Positions 10,756 to 21,570 of a DNA stretch of 64,000 nt are shown here, piece after piece (positions within the stretch are counted from its first letter, which is position 1; each line of letters begins with the position of its first letter). The DNA comes from Sipunculus nudus (Eukaryota > Annelida > Sipuncula > Golfingiida > Sipunculidae). The stretch covers positions 24,251,714-24,315,713 of the forward strand of contig CM049320.1 in NCBI GenBank assembly GCA_026874595.1, in the 5' to 3' direction. The translations under genes were made by a program, and so were the position numbers. The notes below the pieces were generated by a model, which made no database searches, was not told the DNA's origin, and saw only the letters and a list, made by a program, of their open reading frames with translations.

Positions 10756-11732
10756 TGTCACGAAAATTCATGATTGAGTTCTTTCTCTACTAAATTAAAG
10801 ACCGGAAGGCATATGACAAATAACAAGAATGAAGTTTGGTATACAAATTTATTCAATATAACTTATATGGCCTCAGCCGCTGTGCCTCACGTCGCCTCGT
10901 GTATCAGACGGCCTCCTTCTGGGTGATACCGGTAGCAAAGTACTGTAAGTAAACGGTCGTGGCCCTGTCGTCCCGGACTCGTGTTTACTGCGGAAAAAAG
11001 AGGCAACTATATGAAATTACAGGAATAAACTGATGAACAATGATGCCGACATGCGGTAGCCTTTGACGTATGAAAACCTTTACAAAACACGTGCTGTGGA
11101 TATTAAAGAAGTAATTAAGGAATTACGGAGTTACGCTATACCGAAATCAAATGACATACATTAAGAGGCTGCAATATCACCAGCTCCGTTATCAAGAAGC
11201 CAACAATCAGGTTAAGGGCTTACCAGACCTCAATTTCGAACAATGCCCGATCTCAGCCCCTCAGCGTGGTTGTACGGTGTCAAGCCGGTCCAAGCCTCAT
11301 GTGCCACGTGGTCCGTGCTGTCCCTCCAGGTAGCTTGTCCCGGTTGAGTGGTGTGTCCCTTTGATAGCTGCAATACTGCACATTTCAACGTTTTCAACGT
11401 TTAAAACTTCAGCCTCAGGGTTTCTGATTTTCACAGGTTTCACAGATGTCACAGAGCATTTTATATACGTTTGCTCAGTTCCGAGGTTCGTGGCCGTCTG
11501 CCCCGAATACTTTAAAGTTGGCCTCTCGAACTGAATCCCAGTTGAATTAAAGCCGATTAATTGCAGCCCCAGCACCGACGAGACTAAATTAACAAGTTTT
11601 CGGCTCTCTAAAAGAATTAAATCCCCCTCAACTCCCCTGCACAATGAACCGGGACTATAGTCCAAGGGTCAAAAGGACACGACTCTCCCCCCGCCACAGT
11701 GACGCTAATGTAAACAAAGCACTTTCGTGACA
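10756..11732 (-). repeat. 3' LTR
   Basis: 977 bp, TG...CA. It matches 16,267-17,243 along its whole length. An AATAAA signal (minus strand, 10,853-10,848) lies in the U3/R-U5 part and could direct 3' end formation of the element RNA. Confidence 0.95.
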
Positions 11733-11745
11733 CTTCTCTCCCTTT
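11733..11745 (-). promoter_or_regulatory. polypurine tract
   Basis: On the minus strand AAAGGGAGAGAAG abuts the first base of the 3' LTR. This is the expected position and composition for the plus-strand DNA primer. Confidence 0.88.
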
Positions 11746-11924
11746 AAGAAAATTCCCTGGAATTTTTCCGACCTAATCACGAAAGCCTGTTTTTTTAAAG
11801 TAAATCGCTTTGCGTAAATTAAATTTCCAGTCTGGATCTAAAAGATTTTAGGAAAGAGGTTCTTATACTGACTTATCATAACAGGAATAAGTAACCCAGG
11901 CACAAAGATTTACTTGACCTCTTG

Positions 11925-12420
11925 TCAAGGCACACGACTTAAAAAGTCGGGTCCATCATTTTGCTTACCAGGGATCGCTTCTACGCGGAAGCGGTATTCT
12001 TGTAGTACCATGGCCCACCTCATGATACGCTTGTTTACAGTTTTAGATCTATCAATGTACACTAACGGCTGGTGATCCGTTTGGATAACGAATTCGCGCC
12101 CGTATAGGTAGGCCTCGAACTTTTGTACCGCGCAAATGATGCTCAAGCACTCCCGCTCAATGGTGGAGTAGTTACGTTGCCGCTGGAGTAACTTTTTCGA
12201 AGCATATGCGATCGGATGCATTGTTTCATCACTTTCCTGAAACAGGATGGCTGCTATCCCTGCATCGGATGCGTCTGTCCTAACGTAAAACGTTTTGCTG
12301 AAATCCGGAAGTTTGAGAATAGGAGGATTTGACAAGCATGTTTTCAACGTGCGGTATGCTTGCTCCTGAGCTTCCCCCCATGTTACAGTATTGGGTTTTT
12401 CCCTTTCGCGTTATATCTGT
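11925..12420 (-). pseudogene. RNase H domain of the LTR element
   Basis: The frame ending at 11925 reads KTCLSNPPILKLPDFSKTF, then VRTDASDAGIAAIL (first acidic residue), QRNYSTIERECLSIICAV (second) and VIQTDHQPLVYI (third), and ends DFLSRVP. This is the Ty3/gypsy RNase H with its catalytic acids present. It is out of frame with the RT ORF, from which it is separated by a frameshift near 12,400. RNase H degrades the RNA strand during reverse transcription. It is the last coding domain before the polypurine tract, so nothing follows it in pol. Confidence 0.88.
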
Positions 12421-12951
12421 GAGCGGTAACGAAATATCGGCGAAATTTGGGACGAATTTCCTGTAGAAACTGACAAGTCCTACAAAAGATCGCACTTTAG
12501 TTTTGGTTTTTGGTCGCTCAAAATCATGTATTTTCTTTAGAAGTTGGGGATTTGTCGCCAATGCACCACCGCCAACATGATGACCCAAAAATTCAACATT
12601 GTTAAACCCAATGAAACATTTAGAGGGTCTAACTGACAAGTTTGCTTTCTCCAGCATATTGAGAACAATCTTCAAGTTTTTCATATGCTCGGACCAAGAC
12701 TGGTGATGGATGAGTATATCGTCCACATAATACAGGACGTTAGGGACTCCCTGAAATAACCTTCTGACCAATCTGGTGAAGCATTGTTCCGAATTTACTA
12801 ATCCGAACGGCATAACCACAAAATGGTATAGGCCATTTGGTGTTACGAATGCCGTTAATTTCTTTGAATTTTCGGCCATCGGGATTCGCCAATAACCCTT
12901 GCTCATGTCTAATTTAGACAGATATTTACTGCTCGTGAGTAATGGGAACAA
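12350..12951 (-). pseudogene. reverse transcriptase core of the LTR element
   Basis: Visible RT motifs are KLDMSKGYWRIPM, FVTPNGLYHFVVMPFGL, the catalytic YYVDDILIH, KCFIGFNNVEFLGH and VRSFVGLVSFYRKFVPNF. All are typical of Ty3/gypsy and intact over about 200 residues. A frameshift near 12,950 separates it from the RT N-terminal part upstream, and another near 12,400 from RNase H. The domain polymerises cDNA from the element RNA. Confidence 0.9.
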
Positions 12952-13808
12952 ATCCTCCGGGTAAGCATCGGTTCGGGGTCAAAAATTGTGATCCTGTTCA
13001 GTTTTCTGAAATCTACACAGAACCTGACACTTTGCTCTTTTTTCTTTACCAATACCACGGGGCTAGAGTAACACGAGTCCGATCTCTCGATCACACCCAT
13101 ATCCATCATCTTCTGGACCTCACTGCCCATAACATCCCTAACTGCATGTGGTACTGGATTTGGTCTAGAACGCACGGGTTCATCCGTGGTCTTAGGAACA
13201 TCAGTAAACGTAGATGCGAATTGCCCCAAAAGAGCGCTTACCTCTGCCCTCTGTGATGAGTCTAAATTTGGTCCTAGTTCTACGTCACCAACAAATTCTT
13301 TCTGGATGGAGCTAGGTAAGGGTACTATCCTGTGAGCAGCCTCAGACACGTCACTACCCTCGTATTCATCCTCAGGAGTGCTTCCATCACTTACCTGTTC
13401 CGTACTGGTTGACCTTGGCTGTTCTATACCAAATACACCGAGTAGACAGTGGCTGTCCGTTTGATCCCTCTCGATGTACTTTTTGAGTAAATTAATATGA
13501 TACACTCTTTCCTTACCATTCATTTGTATGCGATAGTCGCAGTCGTTAAACTTCTCGACGACCTTGAATGGCCCTTTCCACTGCATCAATATTTTGTTAC
13601 TATCAGTGGACTCAAGAATAAGAACTTTGTCACCTACCTTCAAATCCCTGCTCCGGCGCTTCTGGTCGTAATAGATTTTATACCTACCGGTTTCTTTTGC
13701 AAGGTTTTCTCTGGCCAATTTGAGTGTTTCTGACAAACGGTTCTGTAAATCAACTACATACTGGTAGGTACTCTTGACCTCTGGGTCTGCGTTCTGACGC
13801 GTCCACAA
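12909..13808 (-). pseudogene. integrase C-terminal module fused to RT N-terminal part
   Basis: This single open frame runs from the integrase C-terminal module (LKVGDKVLILESTDSNKIL, MQWKGPFKVVEKF, RVYHINLLKKYIERD) through an acidic linker with SDGSTPEDEYEGSD. It ends in the RT N-terminal motifs KMMDMGVIERSDSCYSSPVV and VRFCVDFRKLNRIT. It therefore shows directly, without joining frames, that integrase precedes RT in this element. Its N-terminal side is separated from the integrase core by a frameshift near 13,810-13,850; its C-terminal side breaks near 12,950. Confidence 0.9.
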
Positions 13809-13834
13809 TTATCTTAGAATTGTCATGGGCCCCC

Positions 13835-14944
13835 TTACAAACCTCCCATAGAATGGACTGAACCCAAGAGATTCGTGTGGTGCTTCCTACAGCAAAACAG
13901 TAACGCTGGCAAGTAGCGGTCCCAATCTCGAGGCCTCTCTGCTGCCATACGTTTGAGCATCTGTTTGAGCACACCATTGTGCTTCTCGATCATACCATTA
14001 CAGATCGGATGTCGGACTGTACAAGTCAGCTGTTTAATAGAAAGGAGACGACTTACCTCTCTCATCAGATCTGAGGTAAACTGCGTGCCTTTGTCTGTTA
14101 AGACTTCGGATGGCACACCTACCCTTGAGTAAACCTCAACTAATGCCTCTGCCACGGTCTCTGTATCAATGTTCTTTAGTGGCACCGCCTCGTGATACCT
14201 AGTGGCGTAATCCATTATTGTGAGCACATATCTGTGACCCCTGTCGGATGGAGGATGGATAGCTCCGATTATATCGAGCGCTATGCGTTTAAACGGGGTA
14301 TCCATTATCGACATACGTCCTAAAGGTACCTGGACTACCTTACCTTTCGGCAAAGTCCTCTGGCAAATCCCACAAGACCTGCAAAACATGCGTACCTCCT
14401 GGTACGTACCAGGCCAATAGAACTTGCCCCTAATGCGGTCATAAATACGGCTGATTCCCTGATGCCCCTCCATCAGTGTCTCATGACCCATTTTTAAGAT
14501 ATCACGCCTGCAGTTAGCTGGCACTACTAACTGATCACCTTGACTCAAATGGCTCTTCTCTAGACGTCTTCTCACGAGGAAATTATTCTTTACAAGTAAC
14601 TGGTACTTACTACCGTCTGGTGGAGGTTCTGTAGCCTTCTGCCACAGATGCGACAGAGTATCATCCTCCTGTTGGTACTTAAGAAATTGGTCAGGACTTA
14701 CCTCTCCGATCTGGCTGTGAACCTTCAAAGGACGAGTCGGCTTATCCTTCTGCCGTGCCATCTGCCTCGTTTCAACTGCGTACGCGTCATCTGTGACACA
14801 TACCTCCGTAGCTGCAGCTTCAGCCTTACCACAGGTAACAGACTGGTTATTACCGATAGTCCAATCAGGATTAGGATCAGATGGCCCACGCGCACCAGAT
14901 ACATTACCAATGATGAGATCATAAACGGGATCAGATACGCACAA
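13835..14944 (-). pseudogene. protease tail and integrase core of the LTR element
   Basis: The frame starts with what looks like the end of the protease (CVSDPVYDLIIGN), then a spacer. The integrase zinc domain keeps its ligands (HETLMEGHQGISRIYD ... FCRSCGICQ). The DDE core is complete: RIALDIIGAIH, EVLTDKGTQF and NGMIEKHNGV. It ends by frameshift in the segment where relatives have the HESLGFSPF-type motif, and the correct reading continues in another frame at about 13,750-13,860. This is a catalytically plausible integrase core in a broken ORF. Confidence 0.9.
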
Positions 14945-15732
14945 ACCCTGAGTTCTCCTGAATAGAAAGGAGTACTTACCTGAACGACTGCAAGAGGAAA
15001 TGTGCGTGCGGTTCCGTCAATCAACACGCAATCCTGATTCTCTCCAAGAAACTGGCTTTCCGGAAACTGCTCACGCGGGATAAAATCTAACAATGATTTG
15101 TAATCTTGTTCAATACCCGAAAGCTGTACCCACTTGCTACAATAACCGCCAATGCGTGCCGCAAATTGTATCGGGGTTTCATTACGTTCAGGACGACACG
15201 TCCTGAATTTCGTTCTATAACCTTTCTCTGTGAGGTTATACCGCTTTAAAAGCGCATGCTTAAGGACGTCATAATCGAGCGCCTCCCCTGACATCAGGAG
15301 AGAATAAACCTCAAGGGCTTTTCCCTTGAGCAACGCACTTAGGCTTACTGCCCAGTTTTCACGTTTCCACCCTTGGCTTATCGCAAAACGTTCAAAACGT
15401 TCAATGTATGAGTCCATACTGTCTTTACCGTCATCGTAGGTGGGGATTTTAAAGCTTGGGGTCCTAACGGTAGCCTCTGCTACATTATCCGTTCTAACCC
15501 CTCTCTGACTTTGTAACCACATGAGCTCTTTCTGCTCTTGAATCATTTTAAACTCATGAGCTCTCTGCTCCTCGCTTTCACGCTTCTCGCGCTCCGCGGC
15601 CCGCTCCGCTCGCTCGACAGCTTGCTGAGCTTTTCTATCCTGTCTATCGGATTCCTCCTTTACAAATGTTTGGAGGGAGTCTCCCCCGTATCCTAACTCT
15701 TTCCCTAGAGCAACTATTTCTTTAAGATCCAT
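14725..15732 (-). pseudogene. gag of the LTR element with internal deletion
   Basis: The likely start is ATG at 15,732 (MDLKEIVALGKELGYGGDSL), although the frame is open to 15,798. A charged coiled-coil follows (AVERAERAAEREKRESEEQ). The capsid-like part comes next: IPTYDDGKDSMDSYIERFER, WAVSLSALLKGKALEVYS, then a SCAN-like segment RNETPIQFAARIGGYCSKW. Near 15,040-15,080 the sequence jumps from capsid directly into protease C-terminal sequence (VSTPFYSGELRVC). The rest of Gag, any CCHC knuckle and the protease D-T/S-G active site are therefore missing. The frame then drifts into shifted sequence near 14,940. Confidence 0.85.
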
Positions 15733-15856
15733 GGCATGTGTTAAACAATTAAGCACACGAAACCAAATACCGAGGGCAGTGTCACAATACTGGCCCACGT
15801 ATCGTTAGGTCTACACACACGCGACCATACACACAGCCCTTTACGGATCTATTTTT

Positions 15857-16024
15857 GTGCGAGTTCCGTTACGCACTGGAAAATATTTTCACCGCAGAAT
15901 GTATAAAAGTGTGAGTTCCGTTCCACACTTGATGCAATATGTCTGCGAAAGATAAGTGCGAGTTTCGTTACGCACTTGACCGACCATATAACCGCCACTA
16001 TACGGTGCGAGTTCCGTTACGCAC
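15857..16024 (-). repeat. four phased 20-base hairpins in the element leader
   Basis: Copies lie at 15,857-15,876, 15,909-15,928, 15,956-15,975 and 16,005-16,024, starts 47-52 bases apart. Each has a 5-bp stem and a 10-base loop. Three copies have stem GTGCG/CGCAC; the copy at 15,909 has GTGTG/CACAC, a base-pair-preserving double change. In the two middle copies the stem extends to seven pairs (AA/TT). Spacers share short AATAT and CCGC motifs, so this is a roughly 49-bp tandem repeat. It lies between PBS and gag, where packaging, dimerisation or translation signals usually occur. Confidence 0.9.
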
Positions 16025-16250
16025 ATGACAGGTAATATAACGCCATTTGTGAACCACAAAGAAATACCGGATGTGCTGACTCATACGCATCTAACCAGAA
16101 ACGCCTGCTAAAACTAATAACAAAAAAGCTAGCAATTAATTCTACGTTATCGCAAAAGATCAGACCCTCTGCGCAAACAAACAATATAAGATGGTAATAT
16201 GGTACGTAAATGTTATCTGTCAAATGCTCCCAACGGCCATTAATTGTTCT

Positions 16251-16264
16251 CGTCCGGGTCGCCA
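16251..16264 (-). promoter_or_regulatory. primer-binding site
   Basis: On the minus strand, two bases after the LTR end, the sequence TGGCGACCCGGACG begins with the TGG expected opposite a tRNA CCA end. Position and composition fit a PBS. The tRNA was not identified from memory. Confidence 0.75.
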
Positions 16265-16266
16265 AA

Positions 16267-17243
16267 TGTCACGAAAATTCGTGTTTGAGTTCTTTCTCTA
16301 CCAAATTAAAGGCCGGAAGGCATATGACAAATAACAAGAATGCGGTTTGGTATACAAATTTATTCAATATAACTAATATGGCCTCAGCCGCTGTGCCTCA
16401 CGTCGCCTCGTGTATCAGACGGCCTCCTTTTGGGTGATACCGGTAGCCAAGTACTGTAAGTAAACGGTCGTGGCCCTGTCGTCCCGGGCTCGTGTTTACT
16501 GCGGAAAAAAGAGGCAATTATATGAAATTACAGGAATAAACTGATGAACAATGATGCCGACATGCGGTAGCCTTTGACATATGAAAACCTTTACAAAACA
16601 CGTGCTGTGGATATTAAAGTAGTAATTCGGGATTTACGGAGTACGCTATACCGAAATCAAATGACATACATTAAGAGGCTGCAATATCACCAGCTCCGTT
16701 ATCAAGAAGCCAACAATCAGGAAAAGGGCTTACCAGACCTCAATTCCGAACAATGCCCGATCTCAGCCTCTCAGCGTGGTTGTACGGTGTCAAGCCGGTC
16801 CCAGCCTCATGTGTCACGTGGTTCGAGCTGTCCCTCCAGGTAGCTTGTCCCGGTTGAGTGGTGTGTCCCTTTGATAGCTGCAATACTGCACATTTCAACG
16901 TTTTCAACGTTTAAAACTTCAGCCTCAGGGTTTCTGATTCTCACAGGTTTCACAGATGTCACAGAGCATTTTATATACGTGTGCTCAGTTCCGAGGTTCG
17001 TGGCCGTCTGCCCCGAATACCTTAAAGTTGGTCTCTCGAACGGAACCCCAGTTTATTTAAAGCCGATTAATTGCAGCCCCAGTACCGGCGAAACTAAATT
17101 AACAAGTTTTCGGCTCTCTGAAAGAATTAAATCCCCCTCAACTGCTCTGCACAATGAACCGAGACGACAGTCCAAGGGTCAAAGAGGACACGACTCTCCC
17201 CCCGCCACAGTGACGCTAATGTAAACAAAGCACTTTCGTGACA
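16267..17243 (-). repeat. 5' LTR
   Basis: 977 bp, same length as the 3' LTR, TG...CA. It carries the element promoter by definition, but I see no strong TATA box. Outside it is the right copy of the ATTAG duplication. Confidence 0.95.
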
Positions 17244-17248
17244 ATTAG
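17244..17248. repeat. target-site duplication, right copy (ATTAG)
   Basis: ATTAG follows the last LTR base and matches 10,751-10,755 exactly. Confidence 0.95.
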
Positions 17249-17984
17249 CAATGCTGGTCCAATTCGCAAAGGTTTTTTTTTAATATCTTAAGTAAGAAAA
17301 CGCGTATGTTTTACCGTGCACAGCATAGTCATATTGGCTTAAATGAAAATTCACAACTTCCATTTATCCGTACAATCAGTTTATCTATTGATCTGGCTTA
17401 ACGGCAAGGACAGCAAGCATAAGCGTTCATCATAAAACGTCTATGCATCTACATATTTGACATACTAGCTATAGCAATGATCATGCCAATACTATATTCA
17501 TAAATGTTTCAATTAAATTGAAAGTACAATATAATAGGGTGCAATATATCAAGGCATGTTCATTAATTTTTGGAAATATGTAATACATTTATTGTCTGGA
17601 GAATATACATAAAATAGCAAATTAATATGTGCTATCGCTTTATGTATGCAGTTTCAGAGGAATCATCTCACATTAACACTTGAATGTAAACACTGTGGTA
17701 AAACAAAGAATGTTGACACAAAATCCTTGAGTCAGTTAGGTTATATAAGCGTTATGGAAAATATCCTTCTGTGTTAACAAACATATAAATTTCATAATAG
17801 ATACAAATACTTTGGCCTAGGCATAAAAGCTTTTGTGATGAGCCCTGTTGACCATACAACATATTATAATTATTAAGGACGGTTTATTTTTTTTACCTAT
17901 TGTTGACACGGTGAAGGATGCTAAGAGGATCCTAAATACACGAAACAATGATCCCCATCAGATACATAATAAGTATTATAATAC
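17249..17984. other. intergenic, no gene seen
   Basis: AT-rich sequence with no coding pattern or obvious repeat between the LTR element and the minisatellite-like block. Confidence 0.5.
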
Positions 17985-18935
17985 TTATACTGTCATGGGG
18001 CCACTTTGTACAGTTTCTTACACTAGAAGCGTATGTCTCTGTTGTCCTTATAACATGCATTGCGCAAAACACTTCATTGAGCCTATCAGTAATACTGTAC
18101 AAAAACCTGTAGGAAATCTTTTGTTCCTATTTTCACCCAGGACTGAGTGTTCCATGGTCCTTATCATATGCTTATCCTAAGCACAATATATAGTGCTCTG
18201 ATAATCAATACACGGTGCAGAGTACTTGATCGTTTCTGACTCACAGCACATACACGGGACAGAGTGGTCTTTATTCCCTATCATTCCAATGGTAAAATGT
18301 GTCATGGCTTCCAATAAATACACTCTGTACATTACACCTTACCCCTTAGGCACTAAATATACAAGTCCCATGGTCCCTATTATATGTACGGTACATACTA
18401 TATTGTATTCTGTAATCCTGTTACATAAAGAGCGCAGAGTAATTAATGATTCTTAATAACCTGTAAAATGCAGCATTATCTGATGTCTATTCACTTTGCA
18501 GTTGTCTCATATGTTAACACACTGCACTTAGTGCTCTGGTAGATACTTTTTTCCAGTCATATTCGAATACGCTGTCCCTATCATATATCCTGTAAAAGTT
18601 TCTCATGCTCCCTTTCATGTACAGGCTACCTAGTTATTCGTTCTCCAAATTATTTATATGAAAAATAAGTGCTCCTTAACTCCTGTCATATGCACTGGAG
18701 ACCCTGCGTCATATTTTTTTATCAGATGATCATCACATAGTACTATGTGGTTCCCTTTTTTGTACACTTGATAGAATAATCTGTAAATCCCATCGTTAAC
18801 TTTGTACACAGCACTCCGTTGTTCCTTCGGTCATACTGTGCAGACTTTTATAAACACCGAATTTCCTATGATACACATTGTACAGAGTTATTATATGTCC
18901 TATTCACAGACTTCGTGTAGCTATCACATTTGTTT
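17985..18935. repeat. eroded minisatellite, unit of about 50 or 105 bases
   Basis: A loose consensus of a CAGAGTGCTC-like block, a TGGTCCCTATCATATG-like block and a GTACTGTACA-like block recurs through the segment. Examples are near 18,041 (GTTGTCCTTATAACATG), 18,154 (TGGTCCTTATCATATG), 18,271 (TATTCCCTATCATT), 18,371 (TGGTCCCTATTATATG), 18,573 (CTGTCCCTATCATATA), 18,680 (CTCCTGTCATATG) and 18,820 (TGTTCCTTCGGTCATA). Spacing is mostly about 100-113 bases with weaker half-unit matches. Open frames here are incidental. Confidence 0.5.
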
Positions 18936-18997
18936 ATAGTTGGATATTTTCCGTTCTTCCTGAAATAATCTCTAATTAATATTATAATCTCTCACAG

Positions 18998-20878
18998 TTA
19001 ACTAATTTTGAATAGCAGTAGGTTGGAAACAACGTTACTGCACTGGCTGACCCACAAATAAGGGTGGACATAATCCATGCTCCGTGGTCTGCATAGTCCG
19101 TCTCTGTGTGTGAGCAGGTTACGAACAAACGTGCCATCGGTTTTTATCTCTACAATTCTGTCATTTTTTTTGGTCCATAGCGATAAGATTGCCGTTAGAC
19201 AGAGCCTTGACATTGCAGGGTATACTGAATTCTAAATCTCCCGTTCCAGGACCGCCTATATTGTACAGCAGTTCCCGATATTTAAAGTACACCTTTATAT
19301 CGTGCTTGATTTGATCTGTGCAGAAAAAGCACGTGCCCTTTCCGACGACTTCTACTGGCCAAAAGCTGCATATGCCACGAGCAGTTATTATTTTCAGCCT
19401 TTCATTGGTGTTATTAAGGCATATTCTTTCTATCCCCGTTTTACAACTTACGGTGTATAACTCACCTTTGTAAACCATGATCTGTTGCACATCCTTTAAG
19501 GTGGGGTTCATTTTGTATCTTCCCTCAGAACCGTCAGCTGAATATTTTTCAACATTCCTCCCATTTTTAGTGACAAAATACACATCATCCTCATAGACAC
19601 AGACGCCTGATACTGCCGTACACATATACGCACGTCTGCAGTTTCCAATGACGCTGAATTTTTTGGGAACTCCGTCATCATCAATGACGACAGCAGCTGC
19701 ATCTGAGACCATTCGTACTTCGGCCGGCTGTTTAATGTGGCGATCAAGACCGCATGGTATTTCAAAAACCAAATGTGGCATCGACAAGCCTTCCATACCT
19801 GCACCAAAGGTATTATGTGTATTTTCACTGTCCCTGAGTACATTGCCTATATCACACGATACTTTACAGGCTGCAATAGCATCTTTTACAGCGTCTGCTT
19901 CCTTTATGACACATAAAACGTTTTTACCTGAAAATCTTCTCCCCTCGGGGACATCTTTATAAGATTCTATAGCCTCTATCTTCTCTGTAATCTTTGTCTC
20001 TATCTCCTTAAGATATTTTGTTTGCATCAGTAAATCCTGCTCTTGGAGCAAGCTGTTGCCACTTTCCTTCAATTGTTTCCCCAGCTTTAGCAATCCTGGT
20101 AAATTTCTGTTACGGCTTTTTGATGCTGTATTCTATGCTTCCGTAATATATTTTCAAAATGTCGGCCCAGATAATCTTTCATTTCATTTAAACAGTCTTC
20201 AGCATACTTCTCACCATATTCCTTTGATTTTTGGGCAGTTGATTCTTCCATGTTAATTTTGTCTTCCATCTTGTGTAACTGCCGATCAAGCAGTTTTAGT
20301 TTATCCAGAAGGCGTTTTCTGATAACGGTTTCACCTTCATCTGTATCCGTCATCTCATGATCTAAATGGCCGTGCAAGATACACTCAGTGCATACCCTCT
20401 CCATGCAGGTAAAACAAAAGTACCCCAGAGCAGCTTTGTGCCGGCTACATAAATCTGCAGTTATCACATGGGAAGAAAAAATTTTAACTTGTTTATGTCG
20501 AGATACGCGGTCCCTGCAGAGACGTCTATTACAGGTTTTACATATAGCCGTCATTGGCGCTGACAAACCAGATTGTGAGCATGTTTGGCAACTGTCATCA
20601 CTCTTGAGTCCTTTCATCATATCTACAACTTCCGCAACCTTGAAATCAACAGGTAGACCTGATATTCCTCCATCCGGTAGTCTTGTTTTCCGGAGACATA
20701 CTGGACATTGCACAGAGAATGGGTCCTCCCTGCCTTGTTTGACACGTCTCATGTGCAATTCCTCGAGACAGACAAGACAGAAAGAATGCTGACAAATAAG
20801 ACCCATGGGATCTTTGTTGGTCTTATTTTCGAGGCAGATGGCACAGTGTAGGACGTGCGAATTATCCACAGAGGCCAT
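18998..20878 (-). pseudogene. TRIM-like RING/B-box/coiled-coil/propeller gene with two frameshifts
   Basis: The start is ATG at 20,878 (MASVDNSHV), just after a splice acceptor (20,886-20,885, ...TACTTTCAG), implying a leader intron. The RING finger keeps all eight ligands (C12, C15, C29, H31, C34, C37, C58, C61). The first B-box has lost a Cys (LCRDRVSRH where the intact paralogue has LCVNCTASH); the second is intact. The coiled coil is broken near 20,091 by a deletion of about 10 bases relative to the paralogue at 41,090-42,949. The NHL-like propeller is broken again at an A8 run (19,164-19,171, T on the plus strand), one base longer than needed. TRIM proteins are cytosolic ubiquitin ligases; this copy would stop after about 263 residues. 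A base-calling error in A8 is possible, but the other changes argue for a pseudogene. Confidence 0.85.
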
Positions 20879-20926
20879 TGTGTTCTGAAAGTACAAAAGA
20901 AAACGAAATACTTCCAAGGTAATCAA

Positions 20927-21515
20927 GCATCGAAAAATAATGGGGGAAATGCACGCTAAAGATATTTATGTATGTTGAGAATTGGTTATATGAAAACATA
21001 TGCCTACAGGAAATAATATAATAATTCTTTTGAAGTTATGCATTCTTCAGGCAGGAAACAGGTGGAAGCTGAGAGCCACGAAACCTGAACAAAGGGAAAT
21101 CCAACCTGTTCTGAATAAAACCGTGCTCGTATCAATAATGCGAGCTGCAATCTAAAACAATGACGTTATTTTATGTGTCATCATAAACTATGAAGTATTT
21201 TTTTTTTACTTGGAGCAACTTTTTATTTGCAGCCCCAGAGTGCAGTAACATATTGAAGAGTGTAAAGCATAATTCTAATGTGCATACTCTTCAGTAGAAT
21301 GACATCTATTGCCAAGCTTTATATCTGAAGAAGCGAAGCTACAGGATTTATAATCTCTAACCTGGCGAACAAATGTTTAATTGCCTTTTCTACTAATTGA
21401 CAGATGAGTGATTACACATTTTATTATCAAACGTTTTTTTCTGATTTCGCATTGAACAGTCTTCACTTGATTTTCTTTAATTTCTGTACGAAATGAATAC
21501 TATGTACAAACAAAG

Positions 21516-21570
<55 letters not shown>

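Larger units (their letters stand above)
10756..17243 (-). mobile_element. LTR retrotransposon with integrase before RT (Gmr1-like Ty3/gypsy)
   Basis: This 6,488-bp insertion has matched 977-bp LTRs, TG...CA ends, a PBS, a polypurine tract and a 5-bp target duplication. Reading on the minus strand, the order is 5' LTR, hairpin leader, gag, protease remnant, integrase, RT, RNase H, 3' LTR. The RT and RNase H sequences are of Ty3/gypsy type. The integrase-first order is otherwise typical of Ty1/copia, and is known in Ty3/gypsy from the Gmr1 group described from Atlantic cod. Frameshifts break pol at least three times, and the gag end with the protease active site is deleted. By eye the LTRs differ at roughly 40-50 positions (about 4-5%), so the insertion is not recent. 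Confidence 0.95.

Noticed and set aside
12942..13256. 104-codon plus frame opposite the LTR element pol
   Set aside because: Shadow of the minus-strand RT/integrase coding sequence.
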